The notes: a model not told the origin generated them from the sequence alone. DNA of 51,295 nt from JBCDGZ01 sp038750655 (GCA_038750655.1 JBCDGZ010000040.1:1-51295), one strand, 5' to 3'. Counted from the first letter of the stretch, positions 24,353 through 33,125 are shown. Numbers and translations are program-made.

Positions 24353-24589
24353 CAGCACTTTAAGAGAGAGAAAAATTAGCCGTCAAACATTTGTAACGAC
24401 GAAATTGAATTGCAAACTTCTGTAGCCCTATCTATAGTTGCCTTCAACTTATTTTTTCTGTTCTCCATAAGTCGACACTCTCAATGTTGCTTCGTCCAGC
24501 GACCGTCAAAATTGTAATCCCCTATCATCAAGCTTGTTCAGTTATAACTACCCTCGTAGTTATTAGTTGACGTTTATGGTATTAAACGA

Positions 24590-25549
24590 TCAGATCGACC
24601 TATTGATCCGTTCAATAGCTAATGTTGCTGTCGTTTCTGCACATCCCCACGAGACAGTGTAGCCGCTGCCTCCGTGGCCATAGTTATGGATAACGTTCAA
24701 GGTTGGATCAGCTTCGAGTCGGATGCGACTGCGTGCAGGACGTAGTCCTACTTTGCTATGCAAAATGCGGGCTTCCTTCAAGGCCGGAACCAGCCGCTGG
24801 CAGCGAGCGAGAATAGCCTCGCTGATAGCTGCCTGCGGTACTGTTGACGTTGCCTTTACAACTGCCGTTCCGCCTAAGATGATGACATCTTGCCGCGGCA
24901 GTACGTAAGCTAAACGATTAGGCCCTTCATCATCTGCGATGTAAGGAAGCCCTTCCATCGGCGCTACACCGACGATCTGCCCCTGCACTGGATACATCTC
25001 CTCATCATCACAAAGCGCAGCAGCTCCCAAGCCGCTACAATTGATTACCAGCCCCTGCTTCGCCACAAAATCAGCCAAGGAATCGATCTTTTGCTGTACG
25101 ATACGCCCTCCGTTCCGCGCATAGCGATCCAGCAAATAGCGCAAATAAATCGGTGTTTCGATCATCGGAACAAGGACTTTATAGCCGTGTTGGTAGTCCG
25201 GAGGCAGCTCTGCTGCCGCAGCTCGCCTCACCGTCCCCGCAGGTACCGCGCTTTCCCAAGAGAGCGGTGCATCCGTCGGCGTCAAGACCAGAAAATCGAC
25301 CATATGGACGCCCGCCGCTGGCTCCCTCTGCGCCTGTTCGGCGTAGACCTCATAGCTGCGGCGACTCCACTGATTGACCTGCTCGCGCGGCTCCGCGATG
25401 AAAGGCATCCAGATGGCAGCGGCAATGGCTGAGGTGGTGGCCTGCGGTTTTTCTTTAGTGTAGATGCAAACGGGATAGCCGGCTTCTTGTAGGACAATCG
25501 CAGTGCATAAGCCGCTGATGCCTGCGCCTATGATGGTGGTGGTTTGCAT
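24590..25549 (-). CDS. D-amino-acid oxidase-like FAD oxidase
   Basis: A 319-residue flavoenzyme of the DAO family. The FAD-binding N-terminus is TTTIIGAGISGLCTAIVLQE. The C-terminal half has the signature expected of D-amino-acid oxidase: YPVQGQIVGV, VILGGT, VGLRPARSRIRLE with the substrate-binding Arg, and NYGHGGSGYTVSWGCA. The product would be an oxo acid with release of ammonia and hydrogen peroxide. No signal peptide is visible. The gene is flanked downstream by the small membrane peptide region and upstream by a toxin-antitoxin pair; neither is an obvious partner. D-amino acids from peptidoglycan or prey cells are plausible substrates. Confidence 0.93.
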   Translation of the reverse strand: MQTTTIIGAGISGLCTAIVLQEAGYPVCIYTKEKPQATTSAIAAAIWMPFIAEPREQVNQWSRRSYEVYAEQAQREPAAGVHMVDFLVLTPTDAPLSWESAVPAGTVRRAAAAELPPDYQHGYKVLVPMIETPIYLRYLLDRYARNGGRIVQQKIDSLADFVAKQGLVINCSGLGAAALCDDEEMYPVQGQIVGVAPMEGLPYIADDEGPNRLAYVLPRQDVIILGGTAVVKATSTVPQAAISEAILARCQRLVPALKEARILHSKVGLRPARSRIRLEADPTLNVIHNYGHGGSGYTVSWGCAETTATLAIERINRSI

Positions 25550-25588
25550 AAGGAGAGAAGTTAAAGCAAAGTCAGGTTGGATAATTGA

Positions 25589-25909
25589 TCAATCTTTTAC
25601 AAAAGCTGCAAGGTTCGTAGGATTTCTGCCAGAGTGTATAACTGCTAGAATATGGACCTCTGGGCTTTTGAACCTATAAATGATGAGGTGATTTTTATAT
25701 TTACAGCATCGGTAGCCAGCGACTGCTAAGCTTTTGTTTCTGCAGGGTGCACAAGACTCAGGATGCTTCACCAGTTTTTCAGTAGACTCGTAGATACCAT
25801 CAACATAGTTATCGGCGGCTGTTTCATTGTTCTCGCTAATATATTCATGAATTTCCGCTAACATTTCGAGTGCTGAGAAAGACCATTTAACCACTATCTG
25901 TTCTTCCAA
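25589..25909 (-). CDS. RelE/ParE-family toxin
   Basis: A 106-residue protein with the ParE/RelE fold pattern: VVKWSFSALEMLAEIHEYIS at the N-terminus, a helix with AADNYVDGIYESTEKLVKHP, then strands GYRCCKYKNHLIIYRF and VHILAVIHSGRNP ending in the typical His-x-x-Arg-like segment. It overlaps the preceding antitoxin-like gene by 16 bases on the same strand, the standard antitoxin-first order. The target may be gyrase (ParE) or ribosome-bound mRNA (RelE). The motif IHSGRNP is closer to the ParE side, but sequence alone does not settle this. Confidence 0.88.
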   Translation of the reverse strand: MEEQIVVKWSFSALEMLAEIHEYISENNETAADNYVDGIYESTEKLVKHPESCAPCRNKSLAVAGYRCCKYKNHLIIYRFKSPEVHILAVIHSGRNPTNLAAFVKD

Positions 25910-26139
25910 GCTTCAATCTGTTTTTTGACTTCTTCCATGGAAAAGGATTTTCCTTCTACAATCTCATTTTCCGAAAATTGAAGAATATTTAGCAAAGTTG
26001 TTTCCTCAATAGGTTGCCCTTCGCGTACCAAGTCTTCTGTAGACTCAAACGACTCGATGATGCCTAGGCTTCTCAGGGAGCGTATGATTTGCAGGAATTC
26101 TTTGATATTTCCCTTCTTTACATTGATGTGATACGTCAT
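25894..26139 (-). CDS. putative antitoxin of the RelE/ParE pair
   Basis: An 81-residue protein directly upstream of, and overlapping, the toxin gene. The N-terminus (MTYHINVKKGNIKEFLQIIR) begins with a short strand; the C-terminal part is acidic and helical (SENEIVEGKSFSMEEVKKQI), matching antitoxin tails that wrap the toxin. I do not see a clear ribbon-helix-helix or Phd-type DNA-binding motif, so the assignment comes mainly from gene order, size and overlap. Autoregulation would be expected but no operator was identified. Confidence 0.75.
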   Translation of the reverse strand: MTYHINVKKGNIKEFLQIIRSLRSLGIIESFESTEDLVREGQPIEETTLLNILQFSENEIVEGKSFSMEEVKKQIEAWKNR

Positions 26140-26237
26140 TTGACAGTATTTAATGAATTAAATTGACTTCGGGCGTTGGTCTATTAAAATCGATTGAATA
26201 AAGATCATTTATTTTTGGCGAAATAACAACAGTCTTA

Positions 26238-27431
26238 TTACTTTCTCCCCAACCAATCCTCACAATACCCAATATACTCCTCACATACTCTTAACCCCTG
26301 TCGGACAAAGGCATTCTGCTCCATTTGCTGTAGTTCGGCTTGCGCTTGCTGGAACTGACTGAGCATCTGTTGGTGCAGCGCCGTGCGCTCCGCGCCTTCG
26401 TCGCTTTGATCCACCCGCTCCTTGAGGCTGATGCCGTAGTGGATACGGTTGTAGGCACAGTTTTCTTGCTGCTTGGGAAACAGCGGCCAGCTGGCCTTGG
26501 CCTCCTCGCAAATACTAACCATTTGCTCCTGCACCTGGAGCAGCGAGTCTAGTGAACCGCGGGCTTGGAGGGCTTCGGATCGCTGGCCCAGGTGGTATTC
26601 GTAGTCCATCAGGGTGGCGCTTAGCTCTTTGGCGGTGGCCTCCGTTGGGTAGAAGCGGTAGCTGCGGCGAGCCAAGAGCAGCTTTTGTGCGGGGGCAGGA
26701 AGTGACAAGGCGTAGTGCAGACTATCCTCGAAGGCATAGGATGCGCTGCTGTCCTGAAGAAGGCGGAGCATACGGGGTGGACTGAGTCGGAATTCCTGGG
26801 GCTGGATGGGGCGCCGCAGGAGCTGCCAGGCGGGGTCGACGGGGAGGTGATCAAGGACAAAACGCTGGGGGGTGGGAAGGAAATAGTCGCGCCCGCTGCT
26901 GCCATCAAAGTTGCCATCTGCGTCGTAGAGGCTATGGCCCCAGGTGACATCCAGCAACTGCCAGCGGCCGTCGAGAAAAACGGCATTCCAGGCGTGGTCG
27001 GGGCGCTCTAGGTTTGGGGTGGAGGTGGGAGCGCCCTTGGTGTAGCCTTCGATAATTTGGCAGGGGATTTCGGCCTCTTGGCAGAAGCGCAGCAGTAGCT
27101 GGGCGTAGCCCAGGCAGAGGGCCTTGCGGCGTTGGAGAATATCCACAATATGGCGGTTGATGCGTTTGCTTTCGCGAGCCTTTTCGTCGTACTCAATATT
27201 TTTGATGATCCAGCTGTAGAAGCTGCGGACCTTTTCGGTATTGTTATTGGCACCTTTTAGCAGGTAATCACTGAGTGCAGGAAGATTTTGGTGGAGGCGC
27301 TTTGGCGCCTGGCGGGCGTGTTGATCAATCGCCGTGTAATCGGTTTGGGCAGAGAGGGCCAGGCTGGTTAAGCTAAAGACCAGCAGCAGGAACCAGTGCT
27401 CATCTTTGCGTTTTTGCGGTAAAATGTTCAT
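26238..27431 (-). CDS. secreted transglutaminase-like protein
   Basis: A 397-residue exported protein. The start at 27431 gives a signal peptide (WFLLLVFSLTSLALSAQ); the longer reading from 27485 does not start with one. The transglutaminase-like (papain-fold) core is complete: RKALCLGYAQLLLRFCQ with Cys106, PDHAWNAVFLDG with His145 and QLLDVTWG with Asp160. The region before it (VRSFYSWIIKNIEYDE) is typical of bacterial transglutaminase-like proteases. The C-terminal ~200 residues are helical, rich in Gln, Leu and Ala, and of unknown role. It probably acts in the periplasm on peptides or cross-links. It is divergent from the GTP cyclohydrolase gene. Confidence 0.9.
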   Translation of the reverse strand: MNILPQKRKDEHWFLLLVFSLTSLALSAQTDYTAIDQHARQAPKRLHQNLPALSDYLLKGANNNTEKVRSFYSWIIKNIEYDEKARESKRINRHIVDILQRRKALCLGYAQLLLRFCQEAEIPCQIIEGYTKGAPTSTPNLERPDHAWNAVFLDGRWQLLDVTWGHSLYDADGNFDGSSGRDYFLPTPQRFVLDHLPVDPAWQLLRRPIQPQEFRLSPPRMLRLLQDSSASYAFEDSLHYALSLPAPAQKLLLARRSYRFYPTEATAKELSATLMDYEYHLGQRSEALQARGSLDSLLQVQEQMVSICEEAKASWPLFPKQQENCAYNRIHYGISLKERVDQSDEGAERTALHQQMLSQFQQAQAELQQMEQNAFVRQGLRVCEEYIGYCEDWLGRK

Positions 27432-27522
27432 CGTTATGCACGCATTTTTATACAAGCTATCAATATAACGTAGGAAAGCGTCCAAAAAACTATCCTTGCT
27501 CTTATTTGTTACAATTTTTGAA

Positions 27523-27530
27523 TAATTTTG
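27523..27530 (+). promoter_or_regulatory. -7 promoter box directly before ribA
   Basis: TAATTTTG matches TAnnTTTG and ends five bases before the ATG at 27536, so a transcript starting at the usual distance would be leaderless or nearly so. Candidate TTG elements upstream have spacings of 14 and 24, neither ideal. Confidence 0.4.
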
Positions 27531-27535
27531 CCCTT

Positions 27536-28144
27536 ATGAATCGAACTGTAGAGATTGCTTTGCCTACTAAATGGGGAGCTTTTAGGATGATTGCTTATTC
27601 TGATACGGAGGATGACCCTATGCCGCATTTGGCACTGATGAGCGAGAATTTTGATCCTTCTACCACTAATTTATTACGCATCCACTCTGAATGCATGACC
27701 GGCGATGTTTTCGGTTCTAAGCGTTGTGATTGCGGAGAGCAACTGGACATGGCCATGCAAATGGTCAGCCGCGAGGGAGGACTGGTCATCTACCTCCGTC
27801 AGGAAGGTCGAGGTATTGGATTAATTAATAAACTCAAAGCGTATCATCTGCAGGAACAGGGGCTGAACACTGCCGATGCCAATACTCATCTAGGCCTTGA
27901 AATCGATGCCCGCCAATACGGTATCGCGGTCCATATTTTACAAGACCTGGGCGTCAAGCGCATCAAATTGATCACCAATAACCCCGATAAGATTCGAGCC
28001 TTGGAGGAATCGCCCATTCAGGTGGTCGGTCGCGTACCCGTCGTCATCCCGCCGCATAAGGATAACCAGGCTTATCTGGATACCAAAAAAGACCTCATGG
28101 GGCATTTGCTGTACTCCAATGGCGAAAAGCAGTCGGATAGCTGA
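27536..28144 (+). CDS. ribA: GTP cyclohydrolase II
   Basis: First enzyme of riboflavin synthesis: opens GTP to the diaminopyrimidine with loss of formate and pyrophosphate. The 202 residues hold all key parts: RIHSECMTGDVFGSKRCDCG with the zinc ligands Cys53, Cys64 and Cys66, VIYLRQEGRGIGLINK with the catalytic region, LGLEIDARQYG, and LITNNPDKI. The protein is the single-domain RibA form, not fused to the RibB synthase. The ATG at 27536 matches the normal family start; the reading from 27506 adds ten hydrophobic residues that lie within the promoter. It is a stand-alone gene; no other riboflavin genes are in the window and no FMN riboswitch is seen. Confidence 0.95.
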   Translation: MNRTVEIALPTKWGAFRMIAYSDTEDDPMPHLALMSENFDPSTTNLLRIHSECMTGDVFGSKRCDCGEQLDMAMQMVSREGGLVIYLRQEGRGIGLINKLKAYHLQEQGLNTADANTHLGLEIDARQYGIAVHILQDLGVKRIKLITNNPDKIRALEESPIQVVGRVPVVIPPHKDNQAYLDTKKDLMGHLLYSNGEKQSDS

Positions 28145-28263
28145 TCCTGATTCCCTACCGATATTTTTCTCTTCGTATTTACAACTCTTGCGCATTTGTG
28201 CAGTCCTTATTTAGTGTAATACGCTATCTAATCGTCATTCACTCAACTCAAAAAATAATAGCC

Positions 28264-29526
28264 ATGAGATACAGACACCCCCTCCTACTCACCTTTTTAT
28301 CCACCCTTTTACTACACCTCAACCTCAAGGCCCAGGATTCTCTTACTTTCGCCCAATTGGAACCCCTTACGTATTCTTTTAATATTGAAAATGGGAAAAT
28401 GACTGGGGAAGGGGCGACTTTCCTTACCGAAGAATTGTCCAAGGCACAGTTTACCATGCTTGGTGAATATCATGGGTCTAAGCGAATTTCTGAATTTACA
28501 GAAGCATTGATTCCTTTGCTGGACCAGGCACAGTACAAAACAATGGTATTAGAAGTAGGGCCCATCACCGGGGAATTGCTCAATACAATGGATGTAGAGA
28601 CGGAAGAAGCACTGAAGGAGGTCCACGAAAAATATATGCTCAAGGAAGAAGATGGTTACGTCAATACGCCTTTCCCCTTTTTCGATCATACAGAAGATGC
28701 GGCTTTTCTGACAGCGGCAAAAAAGCGCGGCTGGCAAATCCTGGGAATCGACCAGGAATTTTACCACAGCACGGTGATGCTGGCGGATAAAATGTATGAG
28801 AATTTGTCGGACAATTTGAAAGGGCAACATAAGGCATTGCATCAAGAGGTGGTTGATTCTCTGAACCTCTACTACGTCAATGACCTAAAGGAAATCAGGA
28901 AGTTTTCCATCGTCGTTCAGCATTCTCCTCTCATTAAAACCTTTCTCGATAAAATGTCGGCGACTCAGTCCGAGAATGCAGCCATTGCAGAAGCCTTTCG
29001 AGCGAGTATAAATATCTATTACCTGTACGCTACCCGGCAATGGTTTGAGAACAACCAGACCCGTATCAAATACATGAAAAAGCAGCTTAGAGAAGGCCTG
29101 GCTAAAAAGAATTTCAATATCCATGAAGATAAACTACTGATCAAAATGGGGGGCTATCACCTGTCGAAGGGATTTTCGCCACTCGGCCTTTATGAGGTGG
29201 GGAATACCTTGAATGAACTGGCGGAATTCAATGGTCATACGTCGCTCAATATCGCTTTCAGCAATCGTTTTTATATGGAAAACGATACCCTTGTCGATGT
29301 GCTCGTATCTGGCAATAAGTACCAGAAGCGCTATAAGGATTTTGATCAAATGGGGAAAAAGGAGGAATGGGTCGTGATTGATTTGCGGCCAATGGTAAAG
29401 GGGCATTATTATCGGCCTGTAAAGTATAAGTTCAACAAATATATCGAGAGTTTTGTCAAGCGTTACGACTTGGTGGTTATTCCAAAAACAGAAATGGATC
29501 CAACCCCTGTTTACAAGACAGACTAG
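28264..29526 (+). CDS. secreted protein with EreA/ChaN-like fold features
   Basis: A 420-residue exported protein. The ATG at 28264 gives a signal peptide (PLLLTFLSTLLLHLNLKAQ); an earlier in-frame ATG does not. The core starts with FTMLGEYHGSKRISEFTEAL, continues with YKTMVLEVGP and GWQILGIDQEF, and later LLIKMGGYHLSKG. The conserved GEYHGS, LEVGP and GGYHLSKG segments resemble the erythromycin esterase/ChaN/TIKI-like superfamily, which uses His and Glu residues. I regard this as a fold-level guess; no activity is claimed. A possible terminator lies at 29643-29673 before the next gene, which begins 186 bases downstream. Confidence 0.75.
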   Translation: MRYRHPLLLTFLSTLLLHLNLKAQDSLTFAQLEPLTYSFNIENGKMTGEGATFLTEELSKAQFTMLGEYHGSKRISEFTEALIPLLDQAQYKTMVLEVGPITGELLNTMDVETEEALKEVHEKYMLKEEDGYVNTPFPFFDHTEDAAFLTAAKKRGWQILGIDQEFYHSTVMLADKMYENLSDNLKGQHKALHQEVVDSLNLYYVNDLKEIRKFSIVVQHSPLIKTFLDKMSATQSENAAIAEAFRASINIYYLYATRQWFENNQTRIKYMKKQLREGLAKKNFNIHEDKLLIKMGGYHLSKGFSPLGLYEVGNTLNELAEFNGHTSLNIAFSNRFYMENDTLVDVLVSGNKYQKRYKDFDQMGKKEEWVVIDLRPMVKGHYYRPVKYKFNKYIESFVKRYDLVVIPKTEMDPTPVYKTD

Positions 29527-29642
29527 GCGCCGGAGGCGTATAAAAAAGATACTACCAGCAACCTTGTCTGTAACCTTTTGTCTCTTATAGTGTACTTCTT
29601 TCAAATACGAACTATAACGACAAATCCCGTAGACCAATCACT

Positions 29643-29673
29643 AAAATCGCGGTGCTCACAGCTGCGGTTTTTT
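29643..29673 (+). terminator. probable terminator after the EreA/ChaN-like gene
   Basis: AAATCGC pairs with GCGGTTT (one G-T pair) around a 14-base loop that can fold further (GTGCTCACAGC), followed by six T. It lies 40 bases before the next start codon. Confidence 0.5.
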
Positions 29674-29712
29674 GCCCAACTTTCAAATGTAGTATCTGAA
29701 AAACCACGCCTA

Positions 29713-32376
29713 ATGAAAACGCCTTTTTTAACGCTCTTTTGTTGCTTTACTTTTTTAATAAGTCTCTCTGCGCAAGATTCAGAATCCCTCTTTTTTGGAA
29801 AAAAAACTTACGTAACCCAGCGCCTCCAATCGGCTGCACCCACCCTGGATGGCCAATTCGACGAGGCCTGCTGGAAGCAGGTCCAATGGGGCGGTACCTT
29901 TATCCAGCAAGAACCTGTTGACAGCGCAAGGGCCAGCCAGCGCACCGCCTTCAAAATCCTCTACGACGACCGTAATCTCTACGTCGCCTTCCGCTGCTAC
30001 GATACTGATCCCGACCAAATTGTCAAGCGGATGTCTCGCCGCGATAACTTCGAGGGCGATTGGGTCGAAATCAATATCGATAGCTACCACGACCTGCGGA
30101 CTGCCTTTTCTTTCACCATTACGGCCGCCGGTGTGAAGGGCGACGAATTCATTTCCAACAACGGCAACAACTGGGACTCGAACTGGAATCCCATCTGGTA
30201 CGTCAAGACTGCTGTAGACGAGGAAGGCTGGACGGCGGAGGTACGTATTCCTTTCAGCCAGCTGCGCTTTGGTGATAAGGAGGAGCATGTCTGGGGGTTG
30301 CAATTTACCCGCCGCGATTTTCGGAAGGATGAACGCTCCATCTGGCAGCATATCCCGCGTACGGCCGGTGTTTGGGTCAGCCAATTTGGAGAGCTGCACG
30401 GGTTGATCGGCATTAAGCCACAGAAACAGATCGAAATCCAGCCTTACCTGCTGGCCCAAGCGGAGACTTTTGAGAAAGAGGAAAATAACCCTTTCGCTAC
30501 AGGCTCCGACAGTCGAATCGATGTGGGCTTGGATGGCAAGGTGGCGGTCACCAGCGATCTGATCCTCGATTTTACCATCAACCCCGATTTCGGGCAGGTC
30601 GACGCCGACCCGGCCGCGGTGCGGCTCGATGGCTTCCAAAACTTCTTCGGCGAGCGCCGTCCCTTCTTCATCGAGAGCCGCAACATCTTTGATTATACCG
30701 TCACTGGCTCGGGCGCCGGCGGCCCCTATGATAATGATGTACTCTTCTACTCTCGCCGCATCGGTGGTGCGCCGCACGGCTCTGTTGACTTGGCCAGCGG
30801 TGAATATGCCGAAGAGCCAACCAACACCTCCATCCTTGGGGCGGCGAAGTTCAGCGGGAAGACCAAGAAGGGGCTGTCCATCGGTATTCTGGAGAGTGTG
30901 ACGGCCAGAGAAAAAGCCATCATTGATCACGAAGGCGACCGTCGCTCCGAAATCGTAGAGCCATTGACCAGCTACTTTGTCGGCCGACTACAGCAAGACT
31001 ACGACGGCGGCAACCGCGTCATCGGAGGGATGTTTACGGCGGTGAATCGTCAGCTGCAAGAGACGGAGATGGATGACCTTCATCGCTCGGCCTACAGCGG
31101 CGGCATCGACTTTATACAGTTTTGGGACAACCAAAGTTGGTACGTTTCTGCCAAAGGAATTTTCAGTGCCGTACACGGAAGCAAGAATGCCATCTACGAA
31201 ACGCAGACCGCATTTGAGCATGCCTTTCACCGCCCCGATGCCGAGCACCTGAGTGTTGATACCAACGCCACAACGCTCGCCGGTCACGGGGGAACGCTGA
31301 AGGTGGGGAAGCGAGGGGGCAATTGGAAATTTGATACGGGGCTGACCTGGCGCTCGCCCGGCCTGGAATTGAATGATATTGGATTTATGAACAACGCCGA
31401 TGACATTACCCACTTTTTCTGGGGTGGTTATCGGATCAATCAACCCTTTTCGATTTTCCGCAACTTCAGTGTGAATTACAATCATTGGACAAGCTGGGAT
31501 TTTGGCGGCAACAATCTCTATCAAGCGGTCAATACTAACGGACATGCTCAGTTCAAGAATTTCTGGGGAATGGGTACCGGGATGACCTACGAACACTTGA
31601 ACATCTCGAACAATGCCCTCTTTGGTGGCCCAGCTCTTCGGCGGCCCCGAAGTATTGGCAATTTTCTCTACTTCTATTCTGACAGTCGCAAAGCGGTCAC
31701 CCTCAATTTTAATACCTACCATTCTTGGGGCTTTGAAAACACGGTAAGAGTCAGAAATTACAATTTCTGGCTGCGCGCTCAGCCCTCCGATGCTTTTAAC
31801 TTTTCCATCGGCCCAGGATACAATCATTTCCACCGTCCCATTCAAAATGTAGACGAACAAGATTATGAAGGCCAAACCCGCTATATCGCAGCGACGGTTG
31901 ATCAAAAGACCATCAATGCCCAAATCCGCCTGAACTATGCCATCACTCCCAATCTGACGATCCAGTACTACGGCCAACCCTTTGTGACCCGCGTACGCTA
32001 CAAGGATTTCAAATACATCACCAACTCATTGGCCGAAAACCACGTTGATCGCTTTCAACCCTACGAAGGAGGCCAACTCAACAAGGTCTACATCGAAGAA
32101 GACGAGGATTGGGCGTACCAGATAGATGAGAATAAGGATAAGGAGGTGGATTATACTTTCGGCGATCCAGATTTTACCTACTTCCAGTTTCGCTCCAATT
32201 TGGTGGCGCGCTGGGAATACATTCCGGGCTCCGAAATCTTCCTGGTCTGGTCTCAGGGGCGGACCGAAAATGATGACCCCACAAAAAATCTATTTCGTTC
32301 CCTTAACGATAATTTGTTTTCCAGTAATGCCGAGAACATTTTCCTGGTGAAATTCACCTACCGGTTCTTGTTGTAA
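29713..32376 (+). CDS. DUF5916 outer-membrane protein with N-terminal CBM9-like domain
   Basis: An 887-residue exported protein. The ATG at 29713 gives a signal peptide (PFLTLFCCFTFLISLSAQ); the upstream extension lacks one. Residues about 35-220 form a carbohydrate-binding family 9-like sandwich (PTLDGQFDEACWKQV, FKILYDDRNLYVAFRCYD, WVEINIDSYHD, WTAEVRIPFSQLRF). The DUF5916 part follows with LDFTINPDFGQVDADPA and FQNFFGERRPFFIE, and the C-terminal half is a series of amphipathic strands ending in FTYRFLL, typical of an outer-membrane barrel. Members are common in gliding Bacteroidota and often lie near metalloproteases or glycan genes. A role in polymer binding or transport is likely but unproven. 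A strong terminator follows. Confidence 0.88.
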   Translation: MKTPFLTLFCCFTFLISLSAQDSESLFFGKKTYVTQRLQSAAPTLDGQFDEACWKQVQWGGTFIQQEPVDSARASQRTAFKILYDDRNLYVAFRCYDTDPDQIVKRMSRRDNFEGDWVEINIDSYHDLRTAFSFTITAAGVKGDEFISNNGNNWDSNWNPIWYVKTAVDEEGWTAEVRIPFSQLRFGDKEEHVWGLQFTRRDFRKDERSIWQHIPRTAGVWVSQFGELHGLIGIKPQKQIEIQPYLLAQAETFEKEENNPFATGSDSRIDVGLDGKVAVTSDLILDFTINPDFGQVDADPAAVRLDGFQNFFGERRPFFIESRNIFDYTVTGSGAGGPYDNDVLFYSRRIGGAPHGSVDLASGEYAEEPTNTSILGAAKFSGKTKKGLSIGILESVTAREKAIIDHEGDRRSEIVEPLTSYFVGRLQQDYDGGNRVIGGMFTAVNRQLQETEMDDLHRSAYSGGIDFIQFWDNQSWYVSAKGIFSAVHGSKNAIYETQTAFEHAFHRPDAEHLSVDTNATTLAGHGGTLKVGKRGGNWKFDTGLTWRSPGLELNDIGFMNNADDITHFFWGGYRINQPFSIFRNFSVNYNHWTSWDFGGNNLYQAVNTNGHAQFKNFWGMGTGMTYEHLNISNNALFGGPALRRPRSIGNFLYFYSDSRKAVTLNFNTYHSWGFENTVRVRNYNFWLRAQPSDAFNFSIGPGYNHFHRPIQNVDEQDYEGQTRYIAATVDQKTINAQIRLNYAITPNLTIQYYGQPFVTRVRYKDFKYITNSLAENHVDRFQPYEGGQLNKVYIEEDEDWAYQIDENKDKEVDYTFGDPDFTYFQFRSNLVARWEYIPGSEIFLVWSQGRTENDDPTKNLFRSLNDNLFSSNAENIFLVKFTYRFLL

Positions 32377-32406
32377 AGCCTACTGGCGACAAATGCTCAA
32401 TGATTG

Positions 32407-32438
32407 AAAGCCGCAGTCCGACCACTGTGGCTTTTTTT
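32407..32438 (+). terminator. terminator after the DUF5916 gene
   Basis: AAAGCCGCAGT pairs with ACTGTGGCTTT (one G-T pair) around a six-base loop, followed by a run of T to 32438. It lies 30 bases behind the stop codon. Confidence 0.85.
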
Positions 32439-32463
32439 AATCTCGCTTCGGCGAGATTAAAAA
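32434..32463. terminator. second, tetraloop hairpin, bidirectional
   Basis: TTTTTAATCTCGC and GCGAGATTAAAAA form a perfect 13-base stem closed by a TTCG tetraloop. It shares its T run with the preceding terminator, so the two structures compete. Because the stem has T on one side and A on the other, it can stop transcription from either direction. Confidence 0.65.
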
Positions 32464-32872
32464 GGTGGACGGTGGAGCATCTGCGATGCTTTTGGTGGAC
32501 GATGGACGGCTGAGCATAGAGTATGGGATAGGGGGATTTGCCACCTTTCGGTGTTTTTTGATGTTCTGGTGCTTCGGTTGGTAGCTAGATGGGGAAGACA
32601 GGACTTTGGGGATGGTGTCGCTGCTAGTTAAGGGAAAGCAGTTGGTTTAAGCGCCTTAAGCTGGAAAATAAACTTCAAAGTAACAATCTAGAGATACGAA
32701 TACCAAGTACAATGAAAGCTATGAATTTAGAAACCATAAAAGAAATACGAGAAGGAAAAAACCAAGCCCACCTACCCAAAGAAGAGAATGACGCACCACC
32801 ACGTTAGGCCGTCTACCGTCTACCTCAAACACCGCAGGTGTCCGCCCGTCCACCAGTTTTGCTCCGCAAAAC
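32464..32872. repeat. intergenic mosaic of small hairpins and GTCCACC tracts
   Basis: Two clusters of the same construction. At 32464-32510, GGTGGACGGTGG is followed by the hairpin AGCATC-tgc-GATGCT (32476-32490) and by GGTGGACGATGGACGG. At 32809-32872, GTCTACCGTCTACC is followed by ACACC-gca-GGTGT (32829-32841), CCCGTCCACC, and GTTTTGC-tcc-GCAAAAC (32856-32872), which abuts the stop codon of the next minus-strand gene. Between them lies a 31-codon open frame (32712-32807) that I do not trust as a gene. A similar mosaic is found at 46766-46979. Confidence 0.7.
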
Positions 32873-33082
32873 CTAAGCCTGCTTCACCTCTGGCATACCA
32901 CACTCCTCGTCGGGCTTACGGCCACAAACGGTACATTCGCCAACCTGATCTTTGAGCATCGGGTTATTAGTCGCACAGGTACCGCGGAACTCTTTACCCA
33001 CCACTACGTGACGAATATTGATCATAAGGAAAGAAAGGCCAAATATTCCGAAGATGATAACCAGGATATACAGGAATTCCAT
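32873..33082 (-). CDS. small membrane protein with Cys-rich tail
   Basis: A 69-residue protein. Residues 3-22 form one membrane helix (FLYILVIIFGIFGLSFLMIN), followed by a basic segment and a tail with four Cys: GTCATNNP, GECTVCGRKP and EECGMP. Small proteins of this layout are conserved across Bacteroidota. They resemble the general plan of NqrM (one helix plus a metal-binding Cys tail), a maturation factor for the sodium-pumping NADH-quinone reductase; whether this is a true relative cannot be decided here. The Cys pattern suggests binding of iron or another metal on the cytoplasmic side. It is divergent from mazG. Confidence 0.78.
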   Translation of the reverse strand: MEFLYILVIIFGIFGLSFLMINIRHVVVGKEFRGTCATNNPMLKDQVGECTVCGRKPDEECGMPEVKQA

Positions 33083-33125
33083 AAATATTGTTTTATCTAG
33101 TAAACACTTTTGTGCGAATTCAGTT

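Noticed and set aside
29779..30930. 383-residue minus-strand open frame inside the DUF5916 gene
   Set aside because: The plus strand encodes clear CBM9-like and DUF5916 motifs throughout; the antisense frame has none.
30988..31977. 329-residue minus-strand frame inside the DUF5916 gene
   Set aside because: Antisense shadow in the barrel-coding region with no domain signature or own promoter.
32712..32807. 31-codon frame in the intergenic mosaic
   Set aside because: Begins with plausible helix-forming residues but runs into repeat sequence, with no promoter or homology that I can recognise.
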